A stretch of 64,000 nt of DNA from Spirochaetales bacterium. GTDB lineage: Bacteria; Spirochaetota; Spirochaetia; CADAEX01. Under the pieces are notes generated by a model, which was not told the DNA's origin, searched no databases, and was given only the letters and a program-made list of their open reading frames with translations. Of this stretch, positions 26,059 to 34,206 are shown in pieces (within the stretch, counting starts at the first letter, position 1; each line of letters begins with the position of its first letter). A program made the position numbers and the translations under genes. The stretch is taken from the NCBI GenBank assembly GCA_024233785.1, contig JACKPD010000010.1, forward strand, positions 15,393 through 79,392, written 5' to 3'.

Positions 26059-26745
26059 ATAGGCTATCTCGTTTTTCTCAAGACTGTTCTCGAGTCTTGC
26101 TTTAAACTTTTTTTCTATTTTATTCTGATATTCAAGTATTCCTGAAATGTAATCAAGCGTTTTCCGCGGCGTTCCGTTTCTCTCAACCTTTGTTCTTCCT
26201 GCGTTATACATTGCAAGAGCTACTATTTCGTTCCCGCCTGTATCAAGACACCATTTCAAATGTTTTATGCCGTTCACAATATTTATTTCAGGTTTAAAAA
26301 AGTCTTTTTCACTTAATTCCGGGAACGCAAGAGAATTCAATTGGAAAAGTCCCCTGTCTACAGAATTTTTATTATAGTTTATTGCCCTGTTGATAAATCG
26401 GCTTTCATTCCATACAAGAGCAAAAACGAAACTGTACGGCAGATCATATTTGTCAGCATATTGCAGAATCAGTCTGGAATAGTCTTCTGACCCTGATATT
26501 CCGGTATAGAAGTCATTAATATACTTTCTTGTATACACATTACTGTACATCTGTTTTTCAATAACAGATACATCAAGATCAAGCGAAAGCCCTGGTATAT
26601 AAAGCAGACGGTTTTCATCCGCAGAGGTATTATCTGTAATTCCATTGACTGAAACTGTTTCCCCCCGTCCGTTTTTCCCCGGGTCTATCATGCTGAACGA
26701 TAATAAAAGCGGAGCAGCGAGTAAGATCAGTATTACCCTTTTAAT
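26047..26745 (-). CDS. secreted lytic transglycosylase (SLT family)
   Basis: Cleaves the peptidoglycan glycan strand between MurNAc and GlcNAc with anhydro-MurNAc formation. After a signal peptide (KRVILILLAAPLLLSFS) and a short linker, the SLT/goose-lysozyme-like domain shows the catalytic Glu in ALVWNESRF, then GLFQLN and ALAMYNAGRTKV. The reading frame is open to 26832, but a TTGACT-N16-TATTAT promoter lies inside the extra segment. The most probable start is therefore the ATT at 26745, which has a GGAGG site 7 nt upstream and directly precedes the signal peptide; no ATG, GTG or TTG fits. ATT starts are rare (infC). Confidence 0.8.
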   Translation of the reverse strand: MKRVILILLAAPLLLSFSMIDPGKNGRGETVSVNGITDNTSADENRLLYIPGLSLDLDVSVIEKQMYSNVYTRKYINDFYTGISGSEDYSRLILQYADKYDLPYSFVFALVWNESRFINRAINYNKNSVDRGLFQLNSLAFPELSEKDFFKPEINIVNGIKHLKWCLDTGGNEIVALAMYNAGRTKVERNGTPRKTLDYISGILEYQNKIEKKFKARLENSLEKNEIAYLIH

Positions 26746-26782
26746 AATATTTCCTCCAAAAATTTGAAATTTCCAGTCTGAA

Positions 26783-26810
26783 ATAATACATAAATGACCG
26801 GAGTAGTCAA
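26783..26810 (-). promoter_or_regulatory. promoter for the lytic transglycosylase gene
   Basis: Minus strand -35 TTGACT (26810-26805), 16-nt spacer, -10 TATTAT (26788-26783). Expected +1 near 26776, leaving a leader of about 30 nt that contains GGAGG. Confidence 0.65.
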
Positions 26811-26842
26811 GTTTCAAGCAGCCAAAGATCAAAAAAAATGAA

Positions 26843-26858
26843 TATTTTTATGGTAAAT
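26843..26858. promoter_or_regulatory. perfect 16-bp palindrome, candidate operator
   Basis: GTAAATCATGATTTAC is a perfect self-complementary 16-mer in the -35 region of the aldo/keto reductase promoter, 12 bp upstream of an extended -10. The position suits a dimeric repressor or activator. The regulator is not known. Confidence 0.55.
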
Positions 26859-26869
26859 CATGATTTACG

Positions 26870-26878
26870 TGCTATAAT
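26870..26878 (+). promoter_or_regulatory. extended -10 promoter for the aldo/keto reductase gene
   Basis: TGCTATAAT, a perfect extended -10. The -35 region is poor and is covered by a palindrome. Expected +1 near 26885, 8 bp before the ATG at 26893. Confidence 0.6.
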
Positions 26879-26892
26879 TTAAGGTTTTGCAG

Positions 26893-27888
26893 ATGTTTTA
26901 CAGAAAAGAACTTACTTCTGGCAAAAAATTAAGCTTTATAGGACTCGGCTGCTGGCGGTTCGGAGAACAGGAAAATACCTGTCCATCAAACAACCCGGGA
27001 AGGAATTACTGGAACGGGCAGAAGCGGGCCGATTCTCTTAAAATTATTGATTTTGCCTTAAACGCAGGAATAACTCATTTCGATACCGCTCAAGGCTACG
27101 GCCTGGGTCTGTCCGAACAGTTTACAGGACACAGACTCAGGCGTCACCGTGAAAAGGTTATTATTGCTACAAAAATTATACCTTCCTCCAATAAAAGCCC
27201 TGATATTTTAAAAAAAATTGAACTTAGCTTAAAAAGACTCAATACTGCCTATGCCGACATCCTTTATCTTCACTGGCCTGACAGAAAATATGAAATTGAG
27301 TTTGCGGCAGAAGCCCTTGAAAAGGCAAGAAACACCGGATTGATCAGATATACAGGGGTAAGTAATTTTTCAGTTGAACAGATGGATAAGTTTTCCGGGG
27401 CAGGACACATTGATTTCTGTCAGACAGGCTACAGCCTGCTCTGGACACACAGGGAAAAGGATGTTGTCCCGTATTGCATTTCAAAAAAAATAAATATTAT
27501 CGGATACAGTTTTTATTCCCAGGGGCTTCTGCTTAAAGATAATATAACAGCAGATACCGGAATATTGAATTCCGGACGGAAAAATCTTGTATTTTTAAAA
27601 AAAGAGAACATTGATATAACTTTAGAAATAATAAGGCAGCTTGACGCTGTTTCAAAGTCAACAGGATTTACAAAACCTGATCTGCTTACCGGCTGGGGAT
27701 CATCCAAAACATGGCTTACAGGCATTCTGACAGGAGCTTCTTCAAAAAAACAGCTCCTGGAAACAGCAGGATCAGTAAATAAACAATTAAGCTCTGATAT
27801 AATTCAAAAACTGGACAGTATTGCGCTCATTGGACTTAATATTACGGATACTGGCAATATTTTTTCCCACAATCAGGCCGTTTATTGA
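26893..27888 (+). CDS. aldo/keto reductase
   Basis: 331-aa NAD(P)-dependent oxidoreductase with the AKR catalytic tetrad visible: Asp and Tyr in FDTAQGYGLG, Lys in VIIATKI and His in ILYLHWPD. A (beta/alpha)8 barrel is expected; the substrate is unknown. The ATG at 26893 (or a TTG at 26887) follows an extended -10 promoter whose -35 region is a palindrome, so it is likely regulated by a dedicated transcription factor. It ends just before the FecR/PEGA lipoprotein gene and may be co-transcribed with it. Confidence 0.88.
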   Translation: MFYRKELTSGKKLSFIGLGCWRFGEQENTCPSNNPGRNYWNGQKRADSLKIIDFALNAGITHFDTAQGYGLGLSEQFTGHRLRRHREKVIIATKIIPSSNKSPDILKKIELSLKRLNTAYADILYLHWPDRKYEIEFAAEALEKARNTGLIRYTGVSNFSVEQMDKFSGAGHIDFCQTGYSLLWTHREKDVVPYCISKKINIIGYSFYSQGLLLKDNITADTGILNSGRKNLVFLKKENIDITLEIIRQLDAVSKSTGFTKPDLLTGWGSSKTWLTGILTGASSKKQLLETAGSVNKQLSSDIIQKLDSIALIGLNITDTGNIFSHNQAVY

Positions 27889-27951
27889 AAATTCTCAGCT
27901 TATATGCTAATATTTGGTTTATATTTTCTACTTTTTTACAGGGGGTATTAT

Positions 27952-30612
27952 ATGAGGGGCTTTTCAAGGAAAACTGTTTTAAGCCTTATCAGTTTAGGAC
28001 TACTACTTCTCCCAATCAATTCCTGCGGAAAGAAAGAATCTGCAGATGTTAAATCAACATTGCCTAAAGAAGAAATTGCAATAGTACAGGTTAACGAAGT
28101 CATTAAGGATGTACAGGTACTGACACCTGTCGCACAGCCGGAATATAAAGAAGGGATAATTACTTTTTTTTCCGGAGATGTAAATATCTTTGATGAGGGC
28201 AGCTGGTATGAAGCGGAAATCGGGGATTTTGTGACTGAAAAGAATTCGATCAAGGTTGAGTCTGATTCATATTGCGAAGTTCAGTTTGGAGAAACCGCGG
28301 TAATAAAACTGCAGGAAAACTCGGAAATCAACCTTGCGGTAATTGATCTGAAACCAGGTGAGGCAAATGTAAATCTTGATATGAAACTGGGTAATGTTCT
28401 CTGCAAGGTACAGAAACTTGCGTCTGAAGAATCCTTCAAGGTAAAAACCCAGACAGCAGTCTGCGGTGTAAGAGGAACAGAATTCTCTGTAACATCAGAA
28501 GCAGGAAAAGAAACAGTTCTCGCCGTCAAAGAAGGGGCTGTAACAGTTCTTCCGAAATCGGTTGATGTAGACCAGCTGAAGGAAAAAGTCGCGGATAAAG
28601 GCGATGAAGTCTTAAAGGCTATTGAGAAAATTGAAAAAGAGGCTCCAGTAGTACAGGCAAACGAGGAAGTTGCAATAAGTGAAAAGCTTATTGCTGAAAC
28701 AGAAAAGAGCGTCGCAAAAGTAGAAACAATAGTTAACGAGATTTCAAAAGAACAGACAGCCGCTGCAAAAGTGGAATCAATCAAAAAACTTGAATCTGCA
28801 ATAGAGGAGCAGCAGAAGGTTGTAGTAAAAACTGTTGAACCACCGAAAGCAATTTCAGAAAAAAGCACTGAAAACCTGAAACAGATAAATGACATGAGGC
28901 TTATAGCGCTTGTCCCGGCTGAACCGGCTGCTCCCGCTGAAGCAGGAGGTAAGCCTGAAGCCCCGAAAGCTCCGGTCATAAAATTATACAAGGTTGCGCT
29001 TGAGACAATTACAGACGGCGCATTTATTGAAGCGAATGGAAGGCTGGTCGGAAAAAACAGTTTCTCCGGGATCTATCCGGAAGGAGAGGTAATCAGGTTT
29101 AATATTACCAGATCCGGTTATGAACCGTATGATCTTGAGTTCAAGGTAACTGAGGCGACAGCAAAACTCTACAAAATAGAACTTAAAAAGAATCCTGAAC
29201 CTGTACTCCCGCCCAGAAAAATCTCAATAAAAACTGTTCCGTCAGACGCGGAAATTATTATTGACGGTAAAACCGCCGGTAAAGGCTCTTATGAAGCGGC
29301 CTGGGAAATAGGCCAGAGTGTTTCTTTTACAGTTTCAAAGACAGGCTATGCGTCAAAAACTACAGAGATCAAAATTGATGAAGAAACACCGCAGCAGCTG
29401 GAAATTATACTTTCCCAGACTGTAAAAAATATAACTTTCACAGCTAATCCGCAGGACAGCGCAATCAGTATAAATAATAAAACAGCAGGAAAGGGTAAGG
29501 CGGCAATAGATTTTACCATAGGTGATAAAGCAGTAATAACTGTTTCAAGGAACGGATATGAAAGCAAGACAATGCAGCTTGATATTACAGCTGAAACTCT
29601 GAATTCCTATAGTGTTGCCCTTGAAAAGAAACCTGTCGACGCGCTTCATTCTCCTTTCAGCAGCCCGGTTATTGGCAGGACAGCATATTCGGGCGGCAGA
29701 ATATTCGCAGCAGACTCAGCCGGTAATCTCTACTCATCCGCTCTTATGGGCGGAAACGAATGGAAAAAAGCAACCGCCAACAGTCCTAATGCGAATTCAG
29801 CTCCGGTTCCGGCAGGTAACTACCTGTTTTTTACAGGTGCAAAGGAAATGCTTGTTCTTGAGGCGGCAACCGGCAAGACATACAGCCAGATGCAGCTGGA
29901 CCCGAATTCTGCCCATATGTTTGGAAGAAACATTGTACCTTTCAGGGACAGGTTTATTTATCCAAGAAACGACTCCCTTCTTATAAGCACTTTCCAGAAA
30001 GGGGCTTCTGATGAGATAATTAAACTTCCGGCAGAATCCGGAATGACTCCAACAGTATGGAAAGATAAAATTGTAATTGCAGATATAGACGGCACCGTCA
30101 ATATAATTGATCCATCCTCCAGGTCTGTCATAACAAAAATCAAAACATCGGCAGTACAGACAATAGCACTTGATATTGCAATATTCGGAGACACGGGATT
30201 TTTTGCGAACAGAAAAGGCAGCGTTGCATCTGTTGATTTGAAAAACGGCAAGTTAAACTGGGAATATCAGATCAGTGACACAAAAGTAAATATATTTTCT
30301 GACCTTTGTTACGGAGGAGGAAATCTCTTTATCTATTCAGGAAGTAAAATATTTGCTCTTGACATGCTTAAAGGAACAGAAGTTTTCGCTCCGGTCAGTG
30401 CATCAGCAGCTCCAGGCACTTCAAACGGCAGGCTTTATTATGGAACAGCTGGAGGAAATCTGATTGAAGCAGACGCCGAGACAGGAAGAATACTTAATAC
30501 GGTAAATTTGAGATATGGGAATATTACAACACAGCCGGTATTTGCAGAAAACAGGATCATAGCAGGAACATCCACAGGCAAGATTATTGTCTTAAATCCT
30601 GCAGGATTCTAG
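27952..30612 (+). CDS. FecR/PEGA/beta-propeller lipoprotein
   Basis: 886 aa. A lipoprotein signal peptide ends at Cys25 (PINSC). Residues about 65-200 form a FecR domain (GIITFFSGDVNIFD ... VCGVRGTEFSV). A Lys/Glu-rich coiled-coil stretch follows. About residues 340-560 hold three PEGA repeats with GxGxx...GYxxx spacing (for example AEIIIDGKTAGKGSY). The last 300 residues are a PQQ/YVTN-like beta-propeller. FecR-PEGA-propeller combinations are typical of spirochaete envelope proteins and suggest surface or cell-wall binding. The start at 27952 is chosen over 27904 because AGGGGG lies 6 nt upstream and the signal peptide then begins cleanly. A strong terminator follows. Confidence 0.85.
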   Translation: MRGFSRKTVLSLISLGLLLLPINSCGKKESADVKSTLPKEEIAIVQVNEVIKDVQVLTPVAQPEYKEGIITFFSGDVNIFDEGSWYEAEIGDFVTEKNSIKVESDSYCEVQFGETAVIKLQENSEINLAVIDLKPGEANVNLDMKLGNVLCKVQKLASEESFKVKTQTAVCGVRGTEFSVTSEAGKETVLAVKEGAVTVLPKSVDVDQLKEKVADKGDEVLKAIEKIEKEAPVVQANEEVAISEKLIAETEKSVAKVETIVNEISKEQTAAAKVESIKKLESAIEEQQKVVVKTVEPPKAISEKSTENLKQINDMRLIALVPAEPAAPAEAGGKPEAPKAPVIKLYKVALETITDGAFIEANGRLVGKNSFSGIYPEGEVIRFNITRSGYEPYDLEFKVTEATAKLYKIELKKNPEPVLPPRKISIKTVPSDAEIIIDGKTAGKGSYEAAWEIGQSVSFTVSKTGYASKTTEIKIDEETPQQLEIILSQTVKNITFTANPQDSAISINNKTAGKGKAAIDFTIGDKAVITVSRNGYESKTMQLDITAETLNSYSVALEKKPVDALHSPFSSPVIGRTAYSGGRIFAADSAGNLYSSALMGGNEWKKATANSPNANSAPVPAGNYLFFTGAKEMLVLEAATGKTYSQMQLDPNSAHMFGRNIVPFRDRFIYPRNDSLLISTFQKGASDEIIKLPAESGMTPTVWKDKIVIADIDGTVNIIDPSSRSVITKIKTSAVQTIALDIAIFGDTGFFANRKGSVASVDLKNGKLNWEYQISDTKVNIFSDLCYGGGNLFIYSGSKIFALDMLKGTEVFAPVSASAAPGTSNGRLYYGTAGGNLIEADAETGRILNTVNLRYGNITTQPVFAENRIIAGTSTGKIIVLNPAGF

Positions 30613-30639
30613 GTTTTTATATCAATATTTATTCAACTG

Positions 30640-30670
30640 CCGCCCCTCCCCGGTGAGGGGCGGTTTTTTT
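30640..30670 (+). terminator. rho-independent terminator after the FecR/PEGA gene
   Basis: Perfect 9-bp GC-rich stem CCGCCCCTC/GAGGGGCGG (30640-30648 with 30655-30663), 6-nt loop, then a run of seven T. Confidence 0.95.
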
Positions 30671-30714
30671 CAGCCTGACGGCCCGGGCATATACAGCCGG
30701 CCTATTTTCCCTCC

Positions 30715-30743
30715 TTGAATTTGTTTTTTTTATATTTAATAAT
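30715..30743 (+). promoter_or_regulatory. promoter for the solute-binding protein gene (leaderless)
   Basis: -35 TTGAAT (30715-30720), 17-nt spacer, -10 AATAAT (30738-30743). The expected +1 is the A of the ATG at 30750. Confidence 0.55.
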
Positions 30744-30749
30744 CCTTAT

Positions 30750-32396
30750 ATGCAGATGAAAAAAATTGTTTATTTACTTCTTTCAATACTCCTTTTTTTG
30801 AATGAATCTATTTCTGCGGAAGAAGTTAAATTTCCTGATAAAATTGTAATTAGCTTTCCTCCGTCCCTTATTGAATATAACCCCCTTTATACATACTCAT
30901 CCACAGAAGCACAATTATACACTGCTATTTATGAAGGCCTTGTGTCCTATGATCCATATACACTCAAACCTGTACCTGCAGTTGCTGAAAAATGGGAGAT
31001 AAGCAGCGATAAAACAGAATTTATTTTCACAATCAGGAAAGATGCCTATTACTGGGACGGGACAAATATTACAGCGGAAGATTTTCGAAGAAGCTGGCTC
31101 AAAATGCTCTCTCCGGGAGAAAATGCGGAATATGCATTTCTGCTGGATGTTATTAAAGGGGCAGAAAAGTACCGGAAAGGGATAAAAACAGAAGAGGCAT
31201 CCCCCGGCAGCTATACTGCCGATGACCCGGCCGCAGATAAAAGTGCGGTATCTACCGAATCTGAAGTCGGGATAATTGTCCTTTCAAAATACAGCCTTAA
31301 AGTAATTCTAGATACTCCGGCAGAGCATTTTCTTAAAATATTATGCCATCACAGTTTCGTCCCTGTACATCCGGCATTCCTTGATAAAAGAGACTGGTCT
31401 GACCTTTCATCTGCGCCGGGAAACGGCCCGTACTACATACTTAAAAAATCTCCGGAATCTATCCTGATGGTTAAAAATCAGCTTTACTGGGATGAAAAGA
31501 ATGTTGAAATCCCCGCAATTGAAATATTATTTATCGATGATCCTGAAACAACGGCGAAAATGTTCAACAATAAAGAGATCCAGTGGGCGACAGGGAATTT
31601 CACAAGCGACTCTGTTAGTAATAAAAGAAATATTATTTTCAACCCTTCATTCGCAACAAATTATTATTTCTTCAACTGCAGAATTAAACCCTGGGATAAC
31701 CCGGCAGTCCGCAGAGCATTACTCCTTTCAGCACCGCTTGAAGGAATAAGAAATAAAAACTTTATTTTCTTTCCCGCGGCAACCCTGGTACCTCCAATCC
31801 CTGATTACCCTGAAGCTGCAGATTTTGAGAAACAGGATAGGGATAAAGCAGCAAAGCTCTTTAACGAAACAGGGGAAGAGCTGCCCGAAGAGATAATAAT
31901 CAAAATTCCTGAATCATTTGAGAGCAGGAGAAGCGCATCACTGATGAAGGAATCCTGGGAAGAGTTTTTAAACATCCCGGTCAGAGTTGAAGTTGTCAAT
32001 TACCAGAATTATTACCAGGAACTTAAAAAAAATGATTACACACTCGGGACTGTTTCCTGGATAGGAGATTTTCCCGATCCTCTGACTTTCCTGCAGATGT
32101 GGACAAGCGGCAGCAATCTTAATGATGCCGGTTTTTCAGATCCCTTATTTGACGATGATATTACGGCATCTTTATCGTTATCCGGTAAAAAAAGATATGA
32201 ATTCCTCTCAAAGGCTGAAAAGAGGCTTCTTGATTCCGGAGTTATATTGCCGGTCAGCTACTCCCCGTCTATTAATCTTGTCAGTACAGACGAACTGGCA
32301 GGCTGGTATCCAAACCCTATTGATATTCATCCTGTGAAATATCTTAAATTCAGAAAAGCACAGGTACATCCGGGATTGGTAAAAGCTGATAAATAA
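30750..32396 (+). CDS. peptide/oligopeptide ABC-transporter solute-binding protein
   Basis: 548 aa, family 5 extracellular solute-binding protein (OppA/DppA type). A signal peptide ends near ISA-EE without a lipobox Cys, so it appears soluble in the periplasm. The family landmarks are present: IYEGLVSYDPYTLKPVPAVA near the N-terminus, YYWDGTNITAEDF, and GDFPDPLTFLQMW near the C-terminus. No Opp permease or ATPase is nearby, so it is an orphan binding protein. A second in-frame ATG lies two codons in. Ligand unknown. Confidence 0.9.
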   Translation: MQMKKIVYLLLSILLFLNESISAEEVKFPDKIVISFPPSLIEYNPLYTYSSTEAQLYTAIYEGLVSYDPYTLKPVPAVAEKWEISSDKTEFIFTIRKDAYYWDGTNITAEDFRRSWLKMLSPGENAEYAFLLDVIKGAEKYRKGIKTEEASPGSYTADDPAADKSAVSTESEVGIIVLSKYSLKVILDTPAEHFLKILCHHSFVPVHPAFLDKRDWSDLSSAPGNGPYYILKKSPESILMVKNQLYWDEKNVEIPAIEILFIDDPETTAKMFNNKEIQWATGNFTSDSVSNKRNIIFNPSFATNYYFFNCRIKPWDNPAVRRALLLSAPLEGIRNKNFIFFPAATLVPPIPDYPEAADFEKQDRDKAAKLFNETGEELPEEIIIKIPESFESRRSASLMKESWEEFLNIPVRVEVVNYQNYYQELKKNDYTLGTVSWIGDFPDPLTFLQMWTSGSNLNDAGFSDPLFDDDITASLSLSGKKRYEFLSKAEKRLLDSGVILPVSYSPSINLVSTDELAGWYPNPIDIHPVKYLKFRKAQVHPGLVKADK

Positions 32397-32430
32397 CAGG
32401 ATCTCAAGTTCTCTTTCCCTTTCCTTACCT

Positions 32431-32459
32431 TTGACTATTAAGTGATATTTTAGTATAAT
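32431..32459 (+). promoter_or_regulatory. strong sigma-70 promoter for carD-ispDF (leaderless)
   Basis: -35 TTGACT (32431-32436), 17-nt spacer, consensus -10 TATAAT (32454-32459). The expected +1 (32466-32467) coincides with the A of the carD ATG at 32467. Confidence 0.8.
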
Positions 32460-32466
32460 ATAGGCT

Positions 32467-32976
32467 ATGTGTGTAACAGCGGAAGATAATACAGAATTCA
32501 AAACCAACCAGCACATTGTATATCCAATACAGGGTGTTGGCCTTATAAGGTCCATAGAAAAGAAATCCTTTAAAAACAAAGAGATCCTTTACTACATCAT
32601 TTACTTTGAAGTATCAGATATGACCGTTATGGTACCTGTTGATAAAGCGTCCCAGATCGGAATAAGAAAGATAGTTGACAGGGATGAATCAGAGGATGCC
32701 TTAAAAATAATATCGGAGAAGGATGAGCCTCTTACAACTGACTGGAAACTCCGCTATCAGATTAATCTTGATCTGCTGAAGAAAGGGACAATAGGAGATA
32801 TTGCCAAGGTTGTAAGATCGCTTTACCACAGAAGCAAGCAGAAAGAACTTCCCATACTGGAACGGAAATTATTTGATAATGCTATAAAACTATTGATTGA
32901 TGAAATCGCATATTCTCTTGAGAAATCAAAAAGTGAAAGTGAACAGCTTATTTTCAGTAAACTTGAGATTGAATAA
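32467..32976 (+). CDS. CarD/CdnL-family transcription regulator
   Basis: 169 aa. The N-terminal RNA-polymerase-interaction domain (FKTNQHIVYPIQGVGLI) is the CarD/TRCF-RID fold that binds the RNA polymerase beta lobe; the C-terminal part is helical and normally contacts promoter DNA near the -10 boundary. CarD proteins stabilise open complexes and control rRNA and stress genes in actinobacteria, myxobacteria and spirochaetes. The ATG is the only reasonable start before the domain and coincides with the expected transcription start. ispDF follows after 6 bp; the same carD-ispD-ispF linkage occurs in Mycobacterium. Confidence 0.88.
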   Translation: MCVTAEDNTEFKTNQHIVYPIQGVGLIRSIEKKSFKNKEILYYIIYFEVSDMTVMVPVDKASQIGIRKIVDRDESEDALKIISEKDEPLTTDWKLRYQINLDLLKKGTIGDIAKVVRSLYHRSKQKELPILERKLFDNAIKLLIDEIAYSLEKSKSESEQLIFSKLEIE

Positions 32977-32982
32977 TTTTAA

Positions 32983-34176
32983 ATGAAAAAATCCATATTT
33001 GCCCTTATAACTGCGGCAGGAAAAAGCAGCAGGATGGGCGGGATAAAAAAAGAACTTATCAAAATTGGTGAAAAACCATTGTTATACCATACAGTCCTGC
33101 ATTTCCTCGAAAACAGACGGATCAGCGGAATTTTCATAATCTGCAGCAGAGGTATGGAAACAGAATTTAAAAAAGCATTAAAGGATTTGCCTGTTTTCCG
33201 TGACAAGCCTGAAATTGTATATGTACAGGGCGGAGATTCGAGGCAGGCCTCTGTCTTTGCTGGATTAAAAGCAATGAGAAGCCTGAAACCTGATATTGTA
33301 CTGATACACGACGGGGCGCGTCCGTTTGTATCCGAAAAAATAATAAACAGTGTTATTGACGGTACAATTGAGCATGGATCCTGTGCTCCTGTAATCCCTC
33401 TTGTCGATACAGTCAAGGCAATTGAAAGCAATGTTATCGCTGCGCATCCGGATAGATCAGGCTTTAAAGCAATACAGACGCCTCAGGGATTTTTATTTAC
33501 ACCCATACTTGAAGCACACATAAAAGCATCAGAGCATAGCTGTACATATACAGACGATACAGAAATTTACTCGCTTGACAACGGCAGAGTCTATACTGTT
33601 GATGGTGAAAAAGAGAATATCAAGATTACATACCCTGATGATGTAAAAAACAGTAATTATGAGAAAAACCACTGGAGAGGTCTTATGGATCAGATAAGAA
33701 TAGGGCATGGGTATGATATACACAGACTTGCATTTGACAAGCCTCTTGTAATCGGAGGGGTAAAAATTGAATACGAAAAAGGGACAATTGCCCATTCAGA
33801 CGGCGATGTTTTATATCATTCCATAATTGATTCGCTTCTTGGGGCAGCCGGGGCAGGAGACATAGGAACTCATTTCCCCCCGTCAGATCCTCAATACAAA
33901 AATATCGACAGCTCTATTCTGGTAAGAAAAGTGTATGAAATTATCAGGGAAAGGGGCTATGAAGTTGTTAACGTTGACTCAACAATTATCCTTGAAAAAC
34001 CCAAACTCAGTAAATATATAAATACAATCAGGGAAAACATATCAGCTCTGCTCATGACAGATATTGATGCTGTATCTGTAAAGGCAAAGACAAAAGAAGA
34101 ATGTGATGCAGCCGGGAGATCAGAAGCAATAGAAGCCTTCTCTGCTGCGCTTCTGAAAAAAAAGGCTGCCCCTTAA
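32983..34176 (+). CDS. ispDF: bifunctional IspD-IspF (MEP-pathway) enzyme
   Basis: 397 aa in two catalytic domains of the non-mevalonate isoprenoid pathway. Residues 1-225 are IspD, 2-C-methyl-D-erythritol-4-phosphate cytidylyltransferase, with AAGKSSRMG near the N-terminus and LIHDGARPFV. Residues about 235-397 are IspF, 2-C-methyl-D-erythritol-2,4-cyclodiphosphate synthase, with metal ligands in GYDIHR and AHSDGDVLYHSI. Fused IspDF occurs in Campylobacter, some alphaproteobacteria and treponemes. Co-transcribed with carD. Confidence 0.95.
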   Translation: MKKSIFALITAAGKSSRMGGIKKELIKIGEKPLLYHTVLHFLENRRISGIFIICSRGMETEFKKALKDLPVFRDKPEIVYVQGGDSRQASVFAGLKAMRSLKPDIVLIHDGARPFVSEKIINSVIDGTIEHGSCAPVIPLVDTVKAIESNVIAAHPDRSGFKAIQTPQGFLFTPILEAHIKASEHSCTYTDDTEIYSLDNGRVYTVDGEKENIKITYPDDVKNSNYEKNHWRGLMDQIRIGHGYDIHRLAFDKPLVIGGVKIEYEKGTIAHSDGDVLYHSIIDSLLGAAGAGDIGTHFPPSDPQYKNIDSSILVRKVYEIIRERGYEVVNVDSTIILEKPKLSKYINTIRENISALLMTDIDAVSVKAKTKEECDAAGRSEAIEAFSAALLKKKAAP

Positions 34177-34186
34177 AAGAGCAGCC
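34156..34186 (-). terminator. terminator of the P-loop ATPase gene (minus strand)
   Basis: Stem GGCTGC/GCAGCC (34164-34169 with 34181-34186). On the minus strand it is followed by eight T (complement of 34156-34163), which lie inside the 3' end of ispDF. Confidence 0.75.
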
Positions 34187-34206
34187 AGAATTAATAAAAT
34201 AAGATA

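Noticed and set aside
28281..28991. 236-residue Ser/Thr-rich antisense frame in the FecR/PEGA gene
   Set aside because: The composition mirrors the Glu/Lys-rich coiled coil on the other strand; no signals of its own.
30640..30749. Riboswitch upstream of the solute-binding protein gene
   Set aside because: The first part is the terminator of the previous gene, and the promoter leaves no 5' leader.
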